From assembly GCF_001685395.1 (NCBI RefSeq), contig NZ_CP014167.1, positions 1,927,501 to 1,991,500 of the forward strand: a DNA stretch of 64,000 bases. The letters run 5' to 3'. Below are positions 43,106 to 50,731 of this stretch, piece after piece. The stretch comes from Paenibacillus yonginensis. Lineage in GTDB: Bacteria > Bacillota > Bacilli > Paenibacillales > Paenibacillaceae. A program made the position numbers and the translations under genes. The first letter of the stretch is position 1; the number at the start of each line of letters is the position of its first letter. The notes under the pieces were generated by a model. The model worked only from the letters and a program-made list of their open reading frames with translations, was not told the DNA's origin and made no database searches.

Positions 43106-43576
43106 CTATAACTTATAGTGCAGAATGAATTGCAGCCCTGAACGGCCGGTGTTCCGATGTCCCAAGTCTTCAAAGCCGCACCGGCTGTACAGCTGCCTTC
43201 CGGCAGCGTTCTTCTCGTTAACCGCCAGCACAATCTCCTCTTGATCCGGAAAAAACTGCTTAACCAGCTCCGGAAGCTTTCGCATGGCCTGCTTGGCATA
43301 TCCTTGCCCCTGATGTTTATGATTCACACTTAAGGCCCGCAGCAGCACTGCCTTGGGGTTGCTTAACCGTTCCGCCAGCTCCGAATGAAGATGAAGCACA
43401 AAGAAACCTACGGCTTCTCCTTCATTCACAATGACTACCGGATAACGGTTCTCATCACGAAGCGCTAGTTCCAACACTTCCCGCGGCATGGCCGTAAAGG
43501 CCTGCTGCTCCTGCGGAAGTTCAAATTTCATCAAATCCTCGAAAAAGTCTTGCCGGTACCCTTGTAATTCAATCAT
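43106..43576 (-). CDS. GNAT family N-acetyltransferase
   Basis: A 156-residue GNAT. Motif A is HKHQGQGYAKQAM with the Q-x-x-G-x-A acetyl-CoA pyrophosphate loop, and motif B is NEKNAAGRQLYSRCGFEDLG. The substrate is unknown. It lies 17 bases downstream of a second GNAT on the same strand. Confidence 0.88.
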   Translation of the reverse strand: MIELQGYRQDFFEDLMKFELPQEQQAFTAMPREVLELALRDENRYPVVIVNEGEAVGFFVLHLHSELAERLSNPKAVLLRALSVNHKHQGQGYAKQAMRKLPELVKQFFPDQEEIVLAVNEKNAAGRQLYSRCGFEDLGHRNTGRSGLQFILHYKL

Positions 43577-43593
43577 TCTCCCACCTACTGACC

Positions 43594-44163
43594 TTAAGAA
43601 TTTAAGCGGAACGCTGTTGTCTGAGTCAACCGCATCACATAGAAATCCAGCTCTGTGGATTCTATTCTGCTCTTGAAACGCACACCTCTGACGAAACCGG
43701 CTCGTTCATATACGGTGATGGCCCGTTCATTAAAAGCTGCGACAACCAGCCGAATGCCTGTGGCGCCCAGCTGGGTACGCACGAATTGGATACAGGCGGT
43801 TACAAAGTCCACGCCGATTCCTTTGCCCGTCAGCTCCGGTTTCAAGCTCAGACCCAAGTCCAGAAAGCCCGGCTCGTCGTAAATGCCCAGCGGATACCCG
43901 CCAGGCACTTTCGCCGTCTCTCCGGTACACATAAACCCGACAAGCTCTTCATCTTCACTTTCGTTTTGAACGCCGTTTTGAGCTCTGATTTCGGCATTCC
44001 CTCTGGCCGTAGCGGCCCAGAAAGCCCCACTCATCAGCTCGGCGATATTCTCTTCGCTGCCGTCCCAGCTATATAATGCATAGGGAGGCTCGTAAGTCCA
44101 TGTGGAAATTTGGCGTGCGTAAGGTTCATCCATAGGCTGAAACCGAAAATTTGTTGTCACCAA
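43594..44163 (-). CDS. GNAT family N-acetyltransferase
   Basis: A 189-residue GNAT that starts TNFRFQPMDEPYARQISTW. ELTGKGIGVDFVTACIQFVR is motif A, and NERAITVYERAGFVRG is motif B. It may share a transcript with the GNAT gene behind it. The substrate is unknown. Confidence 0.88.
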   Translation of the reverse strand: MVTTNFRFQPMDEPYARQISTWTYEPPYALYSWDGSEENIAELMSGAFWAATARGNAEIRAQNGVQNESEDEELVGFMCTGETAKVPGGYPLGIYDEPGFLDLGLSLKPELTGKGIGVDFVTACIQFVRTQLGATGIRLVVAAFNERAITVYERAGFVRGVRFKSRIESTELDFYVMRLTQTTAFRLNS

Positions 44164-44254
44164 AAGCCCCCTTTCTCTCCCCTTTACTTAGAGTTTGAAA
44201 ATAACTTTTTTGAACTTTGGTCCGTCTATAGATAGGAAGAAGGGAGTGAAACTT

Positions 44255-44794
44255 TTGAAACCCAAAACATATATCTCAGCTCTCCTGCTCGCTTTAGTTA
44301 TTGCCGTGTGGGCTGGCGGGTACTGGAACCACACGGGGCTGTCCCGTTCAAACGGCGGAGAACCTACCGGGAATACGGCAGCTTCCACCTGGCTGTCGGC
44401 GGATAAACCACCTCTTCCCGAGGTTCAGATCAATGGACAACAGCTGCCGATACGTAGAGAGTCTTACCGTTGGTGCCAGTCAATCTCCGGCTTGGCAGAC
44501 CGATCCTGCGTTTCCGCGGACAGTGCAGCTTTGTTTGAAACCGCCGGACCTGGTGGATTAAAAACTGCTGTCGTACAGCCTAATTCGCCGATTCAAATAC
44601 AAGCTCCGAAGCAAATCAAGAAACTGTCCATACAGCGGTTAGATTCTCATAGCGGACAGTTAGCCGAGGACAACGGCTACACCACTCCGGTCCAAGCCGG
44701 CACTTATTATTATCTCATCCACTGTGAATGGCTGGCGGATCAAGGGGAAGCCGATTTCAGCTTTGGCGTTGAGATTACGGACAGCAGCACCTGA
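44255..44794 (+). CDS. unknown membrane-anchored extracellular protein
   Basis: A 179-residue protein with one N-terminal membrane segment (YISALLLALVIAVWAGGYW), then a Ser/Thr/Gly linker and an extracellular domain rich in beta-strand residues (LIHCEWLADQGEADFSFGVE). It has three cysteines in the outer part, two of them close together (WCQSISGLADRSC). I do not recognise the family. The likely start is TTG 44255, eight bases behind GGGAG. The last 55 bases overlap the convergent gene at 44740. Confidence 0.65.
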   Translation: MKPKTYISALLLALVIAVWAGGYWNHTGLSRSNGGEPTGNTAASTWLSADKPPLPEVQINGQQLPIRRESYRWCQSISGLADRSCVSADSAALFETAGPGGLKTAVVQPNSPIQIQAPKQIKKLSIQRLDSHSGQLAEDNGYTTPVQAGTYYYLIHCEWLADQGEADFSFGVEITDSST

Positions 44795-45084
44795 TAAACC
44801 TTCTCCTGCTCCATTGTCCGGAACACATAGGTTTGACTTCGAGAAGTCAAACTCACTTTGTTGGGGATAAGGAAAAAGGAATTCCGCTTCTTAACGCCCT
44901 GCAGCTCGCTGACCTGAAGGTCCAGTTCTTCCTTCATCAGGGCTCCTTTAAAGGTTCTAAACGTTACGGCTTCACCAGTAATAGTCAGCTGCCCGTTATA
45001 GGTTTCTTTACTGCTTTTCCAATAGCCAGCTTGTCCTTGATATAACACCGTCTCCGTCTGCCGTGATTCCAGCGGTTTCTCCAT
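44740..45084 (-). CDS. small GRAM/PH-like domain protein
   Basis: A 114-residue protein of mostly beta-strand character (TVLYQGQAGYWKSS, GQLTITGEAVTFRT, NSFFLIPNKVSLTSRSQTYV) ending in one helix, compatible with a bacterial PH/GRAM-like fold. Function unknown. It follows the nucleotidyltransferase by eight bases and so looks like the third gene of that unit. It overlaps the gene at 44255 tail to tail. Confidence 0.6.
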   Translation of the reverse strand: MEKPLESRQTETVLYQGQAGYWKSSKETYNGQLTITGEAVTFRTFKGALMKEELDLQVSELQGVKKRNSFFLIPNKVSLTSRSQTYVFRTMEQEKVYQVLLSVISTPKLKSASP

Positions 45085-45092
45085 ATCCGAAC

Positions 45093-45836
45093 TTATTCCC
45101 CTTTCGCAAATCGTTCTTGAACTTCCTTATAAGCCTCATGCGTGCCAATATCATAAATCTCCCCGTCTGCGAAGAAAGCCCGGACCTCCTGCCGATGGAC
45201 CAGCCATTCCGGGAATTGGGTAGGTGAATCCGAACTGTTACCCTCTTCCAGATAACGTTTGACCTGCTTCAAGGTTTCCTTCTTGTAAATGTATAAGGCG
45301 AACACGCCAATATTTGAGCGGGGTTCAGCCGGTTTCTCCACCAGCCCGGTCACTCTTCCCTCCGCGTCAAGCTCGGCTACACCAATTCTGCGCAGCTCCC
45401 GGAAATCATCCGTCTGCCTCACCAGAATGCAATCTTTGTCCACCGAGTGGAAATAATCCAAGTAATCGTGCAGATCAAAGGTAAAAATATTATCACCAGC
45501 CAGCACGAGCAGGTCATCCTGCAGGTTCTCGCATTCGATCACATACTGCATGTCTCCGACCGCGCCAAGTTTGTCTTCCAGCGACGAAGTTCCGTCATCT
45601 AGGATGCGGATCTCCTTGGCAGAACGCCGTCCTTCGAGCCAGGATTCGAACGCTCCTGCATATTTATGGTTGGTCACGATCAGAATCTGACTTACCTGCT
45701 CCAGCTTCTCCAGCTTGTCTAGTATAAAATCTATTACGCAGGATGTATCCGTAATCGGCAGCAGGCCTTTAGGTTTGTTAAGGGTCAACGGATATAAACG
45801 GGTTGCGTAACCTGCGGCTAAGATCAAGGCTTTCAT
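45093..45836 (-). CDS. sugar-phosphate nucleotidyltransferase family protein
   Basis: A 247-residue NTP_transferase protein: LILAAGYATRLYPLTLNKPK (nucleotide loop and catalytic Arg/Lys), a GDN-type metal motif in LVLAGDNIFTFD, and LVEKPAEP with the sugar-phosphate-binding EKP. Family members join NTP and a sugar 1-phosphate. It lacks any extra domain. AAGGAGG precedes the ATG at 45834-45836. It lies 20 bases downstream of an ADP-ribosylglycohydrolase gene, with a PH-like gene behind it. That company is not that of a polysaccharide cluster, so the true substrate is open. Confidence 0.82.
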   Translation of the reverse strand: MKALILAAGYATRLYPLTLNKPKGLLPITDTSCVIDFILDKLEKLEQVSQILIVTNHKYAGAFESWLEGRRSAKEIRILDDGTSSLEDKLGAVGDMQYVIECENLQDDLLVLAGDNIFTFDLHDYLDYFHSVDKDCILVRQTDDFRELRRIGVAELDAEGRVTGLVEKPAEPRSNIGVFALYIYKKETLKQVKRYLEEGNSSDSPTQFPEWLVHRQEVRAFFADGEIYDIGTHEAYKEVQERFAKGE

Positions 45837-45856
45837 AAGCTCCTCCTTCGGGAATG

Positions 45857-46795
45857 TTAAGAGGCTGAGATCAGCCGATTGAACCGGGTGCATAAAGCTT
45901 TAATATCGTCCAGCCGAGCCAAAGCCGTCACCCAAACCTCAGGGACCCGGTCCAAGCCGTAGATCAGACCAGCCAACCCGCCGGTAACTGCGCCGGTAGT
46001 ATCCGTGTCCTCCCCCAGATTGACTGCTTTTAGTACCGCTTCTTCAAAACTGCCGGAAGTAAGCAAACACCATAAACTGGCTTCCAGCGTATGTACGACA
46101 TAACCGGAAGATTGAATTTCTTCACGTTTTAGCTTGGAGATCTCGCCGTTTAAAATGCGGGAAAAAGGCTGTAAATCTTCGTTATGCAGATTCATCCCGC
46201 CGATGGTCTCTACGGCTTTGGATATACTATCCGGCAAAGGATCACCGTCAAGCAAATGAATGGCTATTTCAGTATACAACAAGCAGGCAATGATCGAGAC
46301 CGGATGCCTATGCGTCACCGATGAGACTTGTGCAACCGACTCAATACGAGATTCAAGCTCCTTGTTCCGAAGGAAAAAAGCCAATGGCAAAATTCGCATC
46401 AAAGAGCCATTGCCATTGCTGAATTCCCCGGCCCCGCCGGCTAATTCGGGAGGGATTGCATCTTCGCGATAATTCTGGATCGCTTTTCGTGTAGCGATGC
46501 CAACATCAAAAACGACTCCATGAGGCGTCCAGTCCCCGTGCTCAAGCCAATTCCCGAACCTGTCAGCCAAATCATACAAATCTATTTTCTCCTGTATAAT
46601 CAAGCTCTCCATCAGACAAAACATCAGCGAGCTGTCATCCGACCAAGTACCGGGTGGCTGATGATGGGTTCCGTAACCGGTCATTTCCTTAACCGGATCA
46701 AGATCCAACGTTTCCCGCGGCTTAAATTCGGCCGGGACGCCTAAGGCGTCGCCTGCACAGAAACCGAGAACGGCCGATTCAATTCTGCTCCTCAT
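45857..46795 (-). CDS. ADP-ribosylglycohydrolase family protein
   Basis: A 312-residue DraG/ARH-type hydrolase. Its di-magnesium motifs are visible: GFCAGDALGVPAEF, GTWSDDSSLMFCL near residue 50, NGSLMRILPL, and the C-terminal GEDTDTTGAVTGGLAGLIYG. Such enzymes remove ADP-ribose from arginine or other acceptors. No ADP-ribosyltransferase gene is nearby. It is the first gene of a three-gene unit. GGAGG lies upstream. Confidence 0.9.
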   Translation of the reverse strand: MRSRIESAVLGFCAGDALGVPAEFKPRETLDLDPVKEMTGYGTHHQPPGTWSDDSSLMFCLMESLIIQEKIDLYDLADRFGNWLEHGDWTPHGVVFDVGIATRKAIQNYREDAIPPELAGGAGEFSNGNGSLMRILPLAFFLRNKELESRIESVAQVSSVTHRHPVSIIACLLYTEIAIHLLDGDPLPDSISKAVETIGGMNLHNEDLQPFSRILNGEISKLKREEIQSSGYVVHTLEASLWCLLTSGSFEEAVLKAVNLGEDTDTTGAVTGGLAGLIYGLDRVPEVWVTALARLDDIKALCTRFNRLISAS

Positions 46796-46929
46796 GCTTA
46801 CGCCTCCATCTCTTTCATTCTTCTATACCCTTTTCGACATAAAAAAAGCAATGCCTGCCTTTTTCCAAAACCGAGCATCCGGCAATGCTGTCTAAAATTA
46901 TTTATATAGAGACTCCCTATAAAAAAATT

Positions 46930-46976
46930 AAAACAGGAATCCCGAAAAAATCTTTCAGGACTCCTGTTTTTTCTTA
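46930..46976. terminator. terminator behind the Dabb-domain gene
   Basis: AAAACAGGA (46930-46938) pairs with TCCTGTTTT (46962-46970) around an inner TCCCGA/TCAGGA stem, with T- or A-runs on both sides. Confidence 0.8.
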
Positions 46977-46987
46977 TAGGAAATGCT

Positions 46988-47275
46988 TCAAACCTCGCAG
47001 CATACGGACGCCTGCGTATCCAGCACGCTGCCGATGAACCTGGCCACGTCCAGGTGCGCGGGGTGAGCCAGGTATTTGTCCAAATCGGCCATGGACTCAA
47101 ACTTCGTAATCAGAATCAGATCATAACCAGACGGACCGGGGCGCACATTGACTTCTGCCTGAATGTCGACCAGGACGTCGATTTTCCCTTTCATGCCCAG
47201 CAGAACGGACCGGGTATGTTCTATTTGCTCCGCGGAGCGGTCCTTAAGTTTAAGCAGCAAATGGTTGATGATCAT
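46988..47275 (-). CDS. Dabb (stress-responsive alpha/beta-barrel) domain protein
   Basis: A 95-residue single-domain Dabb protein: MIINHLLLKLKDRSAEQIEH at the N-terminus, GYDLILITKFESMADLDKYL and HPAHLDVARFI. These ferredoxin-like dimers often act on small polyketide-like or phenolic molecules or are induced by stress; the role is unknown. The GAGGA site is very close to the ATG. Confidence 0.82.
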   Translation of the reverse strand: MIINHLLLKLKDRSAEQIEHTRSVLLGMKGKIDVLVDIQAEVNVRPGPSGYDLILITKFESMADLDKYLAHPAHLDVARFIGSVLDTQASVCCEV

Positions 47276-47301
47276 TTCCTCGTAGCCTCGCTTTCTTTTA
47301 C

Positions 47302-47427
47302 TTATTTAATCGTTAATTTCGCGATTTTCCCGCCTTGAACCTCAAAATGGAAGGTCAGCAGCAAGGGATTGGGAAGACCGGTTTTGTCATAATCACCATC
47401 GATCTTGCAGCTGACAGCTATGCTTGT
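47302..47427 (-). pseudogene. C-terminal fragment of a SnoaL/NTF2-like protein
   Basis: On the minus strand 41 codons read VSCKIDGDYDKTGLPNPLLL then TFHFEVQGGKIAKLTIK and a stop, which is the last strand pair of a SnoaL-like domain. An in-frame TAA at 47428-47430 lies directly upstream and no start codon is present. It appears to be a leftover of a deleted gene between the SDR and Dabb genes. Confidence 0.55.
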
Positions 47428-47452
47428 TTATCTGCTCCTTTATTTCGGTCGA

Positions 47453-48253
47453 TTAGACGGTCCGGATCGTTCCGCCGTCGATTGCGTATTCGCAGCCCGT
47501 AATGTAAGAAGATCTGCCGGAAGCCAGGAATGCCGCCAGCTCGGCGACTTCTTCCGGTCTGGCCGGACGGCCCAAAGGAATGCCTCCCAGCGCATCCATC
47601 AATTGCTGGCGGGCGGTAGGGTAGTCGGTTCCGGCATTTTCGGCCATCCGTTCGATTAAACGTTCTGCCGCTTCCGTTTCCGTAAACCCGGGTGCCAGCG
47701 CGTTGATCCGGATCCCGTCAGGGCCAAATTGGGTCGCGAGATTTTTGCTGTAGTTCACCAGCGCCGCCTTGGCCGCCGAATACGGCATGGTCATATTGCC
47801 CGGCAGCCTGCGCTGAATTGACGAGATATGGACGATTACCCCGCCTTGCTGTTTGACCATATGAGGCAGAAAGCCGCGGTCCAGCCGAACCGAAGAAAAT
47901 AAATTGGCGTTAAACGTGGCCAGCCAATCCTCGTCCGTCAAAGCCAACGCACCGGCGGTGCTTGTAGAAGATCCCCCGACATTGTTGATCAAAATATCGA
48001 GGCCGCCCGCTCCCTCCAGCGTCTCCCGAATAAGCTTGTCCGTTCCTGCCGGACTGCTGACATCTCCCTGAATGAAATGAACGCCTTCCGGCAGATCATC
48101 CGGATGCGAACGCGCCGTAGCTATAACCTCCGCCCCTGCCGCATGCAGCCGCTGGACAATCGCTTTGCCGATGCCCTTGGTCCCGCCGGTGACAAGCGCA
48201 CGTTGGCCTGCAAATTCTTGGCTCATATCCGTTAGAAAGTAACTGTTATCCAT
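47453..48253 (-). CDS. short-chain dehydrogenase/reductase (SDR)
   Basis: A 266-residue SDR: VTGGTKGIGKA cofactor loop, ILINNVGGSS (NNxG), HISSIQRR with the catalytic Ser, YSAAKAAL (YxxxK), and a C-terminal SSYITGCEYAIDGGTI typical of FabG-like members. It reduces or oxidises an unknown alcohol or ketone with NAD(P)H. The upstream region holds a TGACA-N6-TGTCC site shared with the WYL regulator gene, so it is probably repressed by that protein. AAGGAGG is 14 bases upstream of the first ATG; an internal start at residue 10 is possible. Confidence 0.92.
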   Translation of the reverse strand: MDNSYFLTDMSQEFAGQRALVTGGTKGIGKAIVQRLHAAGAEVIATARSHPDDLPEGVHFIQGDVSSPAGTDKLIRETLEGAGGLDILINNVGGSSTSTAGALALTDEDWLATFNANLFSSVRLDRGFLPHMVKQQGGVIVHISSIQRRLPGNMTMPYSAAKAALVNYSKNLATQFGPDGIRINALAPGFTETEAAERLIERMAENAGTDYPTARQQLMDALGGIPLGRPARPEEVAELAAFLASGRSSYITGCEYAIDGGTIRTV

Positions 48254-48311
48254 AGGTTTACTGAACGCCTCCTTGAAGTTGGGTTACATGGTCAGTTTAG
48301 CGAACAAAACC

Positions 48312-48327
48312 TGACAACAGGATGTCC
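48312..48327. promoter_or_regulatory. operator of the WYL regulator at the SDR promoter
   Basis: TGACAACAGGATGTCC. With flanking bases it matches the site at 49278-49293 in 19 of 24 positions, centred on TGACA-N6-TGTCM. It lies 59 bases upstream of the SDR start. Confidence 0.65.
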
Positions 48328-48345
48328 AGTTCTCTTAAAACAGTC

Positions 48346-49239
48346 CTAAAAATATTTTTCAGCCATCTTCTTGATGCGGACAATCAGCTCTGACCGGATA
48401 CATTCCGGCTCGGCTACCTCCACCAGCGGCCCGAATGAAAGCAGATAATCATAAAGCCATTCGCCTGCAGGCATGTTGGTTGTGACCAGAAAGGAACCGT
48501 TTTCGAATCTGGAAACCTCTTCTTCCGAAAAATCATCCAACACCCGATAAGCCGCTGCGGCATCGAATTTTAAACGCAGAGTAACCTTGTGTTCCACCGT
48601 CTCCATCTTGTCAGGCATTGGAGGCCTTTCTCCGTCCTGTTCACCGGCAAGCCGGACGTCCGACATCCGGGTAATTTTGAAGGTTCTGATGGCCATATGC
48701 TCCAGACAATATCCCTGGAAATACCATGCCCTGTTCTTAAATAGCAGCTTCACCGGCGCAGCGCTTCGGTCCCTTTTTTCCCCCGAGGCGCTATAGTAAG
48801 TAAAAGAAATAACCTTCCTGCCCAAAATGGCCTTCTTCAGCAGGCCGAAAATCTCTGTCTGCTTCCGCTCGTTCCCCCAGGAAGAGAAGTCTACTTCAAT
48901 CCAGCTGGCATTATTTTTCATAAACAGGCTGCTCAGCTTGGCCAACACGTCGTCATAGCCGGGATGCTGAGCAGCCGACAAGCTTTGCAGGGCAAACAGA
49001 ATTTTATCCTGCTCCGTGTCCGAAAGCAGGGATTTGTTCAGAATAAACCGGTCGGAAAGGGAGATCCCTCCGCCTTTGCCTTGACTCGTATAGATGGGGA
49101 TTCCCGCCTGGCTTAACGCCTCCACATCCCGGTAAATGGTCCGGACCGAAACCTCGAACCGTTCAGCAAGTTCATTGGCGGTTACGGTTCCTTTTTCAAG
49201 CAAAATATAGATGACCTGGAACAACCGGCTGATCTGCAT
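48346..49239 (-). CDS. YafY-type HTH/WYL-domain transcriptional regulator
   Basis: A 297-residue regulator. It has an N-terminal HTH_11/DeoR-like winged helix (RLFQVIYILLEKGTVTANEL, FEVSVRTIYRDVEALSQAGI) and a middle WYL domain (KVISFTYYSASGEKRDRSAA, KNRAWYFQGYCLEH). The C-terminal WCX domain ends PLVEVAEPECIRSELIVRI. WYL proteins sense nucleic acids or small ligands. The start is the ATG at 49237-49239 behind GAGGTG. A palindrome at 49278-49293 and its near copy before the downstream SDR suggest it controls both itself and the SDR. Confidence 0.9.
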   Translation of the reverse strand: MQISRLFQVIYILLEKGTVTANELAERFEVSVRTIYRDVEALSQAGIPIYTSQGKGGGISLSDRFILNKSLLSDTEQDKILFALQSLSAAQHPGYDDVLAKLSSLFMKNNASWIEVDFSSWGNERKQTEIFGLLKKAILGRKVISFTYYSASGEKRDRSAAPVKLLFKNRAWYFQGYCLEHMAIRTFKITRMSDVRLAGEQDGERPPMPDKMETVEHKVTLRLKFDAAAAYRVLDDFSEEEVSRFENGSFLVTTNMPAGEWLYDYLLSFGPLVEVAEPECIRSELIVRIKKMAEKYF

Positions 49240-49277
49240 CTTTCTCACCTCTACGGTTCAGTATACCCCTTGAAACT

Positions 49278-49293
49278 TGACAATAAGATGTCA
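49278..49293. promoter_or_regulatory. operator of the WYL regulator at its own promoter
   Basis: TGACAATAAGATGTCA is a perfect inverted repeat TGACA-N6-TGTCA, 39 bases upstream of the regulator start; see the related site at 48312-48327. Confidence 0.65.
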
Positions 49294-49303
49294 GGTTAAC
49301 ATC

Positions 49304-49334
49304 AAAAAAGCCCCTCCCGCAATCCGGAAGGAGC
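49304..49334 (-). terminator. second terminator behind the aminoglycoside acetyltransferase-like gene
   Basis: GCTCCTTCCGG and CGGGAGGGGC (minus strand) form an imperfect stem followed by TTTTTT; it insulates the WYL promoter. Confidence 0.65.
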
Positions 49335-49370
49335 AAACGGCTTCATGCATTCAATCCGTTCTCCTAAGCA

Positions 49371-49394
49371 AAAAAAGGGCGCCGGCACGGCGCC
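49371..49394 (-). terminator. first terminator behind the acetyltransferase gene
   Basis: GGCGCC and GGCGCC (49378-49383 and 49389-49394) pair around five bases, followed on the minus strand by a T-run; the stem touches the stop codon. Confidence 0.75.
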
Positions 49395-49942
49395 TAAACC
49401 GCCTTGTTCGCTTCATATTCCATCAGCCAGCAGTCCCTGTATTCCCCTTCGTGCCATTCGTGTTTGGGCAGAAGCTGCTTTTTCACAAATCCGCATTTCT
49501 CGTAGACCCTTATCGCCCTTGCATTCCAGGCTTGCGGATCCATTACGATCCTTGACGCTTTACGCTCTTCCGCCAGATAGGCAACCATCGCATCGACCAA
49601 TTCTGTGCCCAGTCCCCGGTTCCAGCAATCCGGTTCCCCGATAAACTGATCCATGCCATAGATGACTTCCTGAAAATCCGCATATCCATAGAGCTTGCGC
49701 TCCGCTTCCTCGATTTCATAGACCTGCATGTAGCCGATGTCCCGCCCGTAATGCCGGATGATGCAGGCTGTGATCCCTTCCCTGTCTTTATAAAAATGCT
49801 CCTTCACCAATTCCACATCATGCGGCCGGTCCCGGCCTTCATAATATTCCAGTACCGCCGGATCACTCAGCCACCTGCTGAGAAGAAGAGCGTCTTGTTC
49901 CTCAAGGCTTCTGAATACGAGATTTTTTGAGCGGGCGATCAT
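49394..49942 (-). CDS. GNAT acetyltransferase, AAC(6')-like
   Basis: A 182-residue GNAT resembling aminoglycoside 6'-N-acetyltransferases: LLLSRWLSDPAVLEYYEGRD, IGYMQVYEI, GMDQFIGEPDCWNRGLGTEL (motif A, with the AAC(6')-typical D-x-FIG-x-P) and NARAIRVYEKCGFVKK. It could confer low-level aminoglycoside acetylation, but chromosomal relatives often do not. AAGGAG sits before overlapping candidate starts; the ATG at 49942 is used here, with one at 49954 abutting the site. Two terminators follow. Confidence 0.85.
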   Translation of the reverse strand: MIARSKNLVFRSLEEQDALLLSRWLSDPAVLEYYEGRDRPHDVELVKEHFYKDREGITACIIRHYGRDIGYMQVYEIEEAERKLYGYADFQEVIYGMDQFIGEPDCWNRGLGTELVDAMVAYLAEERKASRIVMDPQAWNARAIRVYEKCGFVKKQLLPKHEWHEGEYRDCWLMEYEANKAV

Positions 49943-50028
49943 CACAGTCCTCATCTCCTTATTTGGTTTAAGATATACATATGCGGCTGATTATTCAGAA
50001 ATTAAATGCAAAACCATCCATAAAAAGG

Positions 50029-50520
50029 TTAATCCCAGCGCTCGTCCAGTTTGTCCGCATAAAAAAGTATGGCTTTCTTGTAAGCCTGAATGCCCGGATC
50101 GGCGCTGGTTTCGGCGAGCAGCTTCAGCAGCAGCTCCATTCCCTCGCTGTAGGCTTTGAGATTGTATTTCACCATCGCCTGGAAGACTTGAAACTCCTTG
50201 TTCTCCGGGTATTCCAGGATCGCTTGGGCAAAAAGCCGCTCGGCCTCATTATATAAACCCAACGTCCGGTAAGTGCTGCCGAGTCCGAGCAGCGCCCCTT
50301 CCCTTTCTTCCCCGCCTAAACCCAGCTCTAAAGCTTTCTCGTAAAATGGCACCGCCTCTTTCTCCAGCCCCATCACATCATGGGTCCAGGCGCATTGGTA
50401 CCACACCGAGGCATTTAAAGGCTCCTGCCGCAGCAGCTGCTCCAGCAGCGTTCTGGCCTCCGCTGGGTTGCCGGACTGCCGGAGCCCGATCGCCTTCTCC
50501 AGTTTCTCATTGATAGTCAT
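50029..50520 (-). CDS. tetratricopeptide repeat protein
   Basis: A 163-residue all-helical protein with about three TPRs (LEKAIGLRQSGNPAEARTLL; AWTHDVMGLEKEAVPFYEKA; LGSTYRTLGLYNEAERLFAQ) and a C-terminal helical segment. TPR proteins bind partners rather than catalyse. The likely start is the ATG at 50518-50520, eight bases behind GAGGGTG; a GTG at 50532 overlaps that site. No partner is obvious nearby. Confidence 0.85.
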   Translation of the reverse strand: MTINEKLEKAIGLRQSGNPAEARTLLEQLLRQEPLNASVWYQCAWTHDVMGLEKEAVPFYEKALELGLGGEEREGALLGLGSTYRTLGLYNEAERLFAQAILEYPENKEFQVFQAMVKYNLKAYSEGMELLLKLLAETSADPGIQAYKKAILFYADKLDERWD

Positions 50521-50672
50521 AGCTGCATTCACCCTCTAATCTTGCATTCACTCTCTAAAAGCATGTTTCTTCATCGTGTTCATCTTCATCTTTATACTTT
50601 ATAGTTTCTAGCTAAAAAGGTTAAAATCCTTTATTCTCGCCTACTTCAGGACAATTGACGGCCCAAGCTCAA

Positions 50673-50711
50673 TGAAAAACGGCCTGCGCCCTTTAGGGAA
50701 CGCAGACCGTT
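50673..50711 (-). terminator. terminator of the second sugar operon
   Basis: AACGGTCTGCG pairs with CGCAGGCCGTT on the minus strand (50701-50711 with 50678-50688), followed by a T-run. Confidence 0.85.
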
Positions 50712-50731
50712 ACACGATACAAATATTGAAA

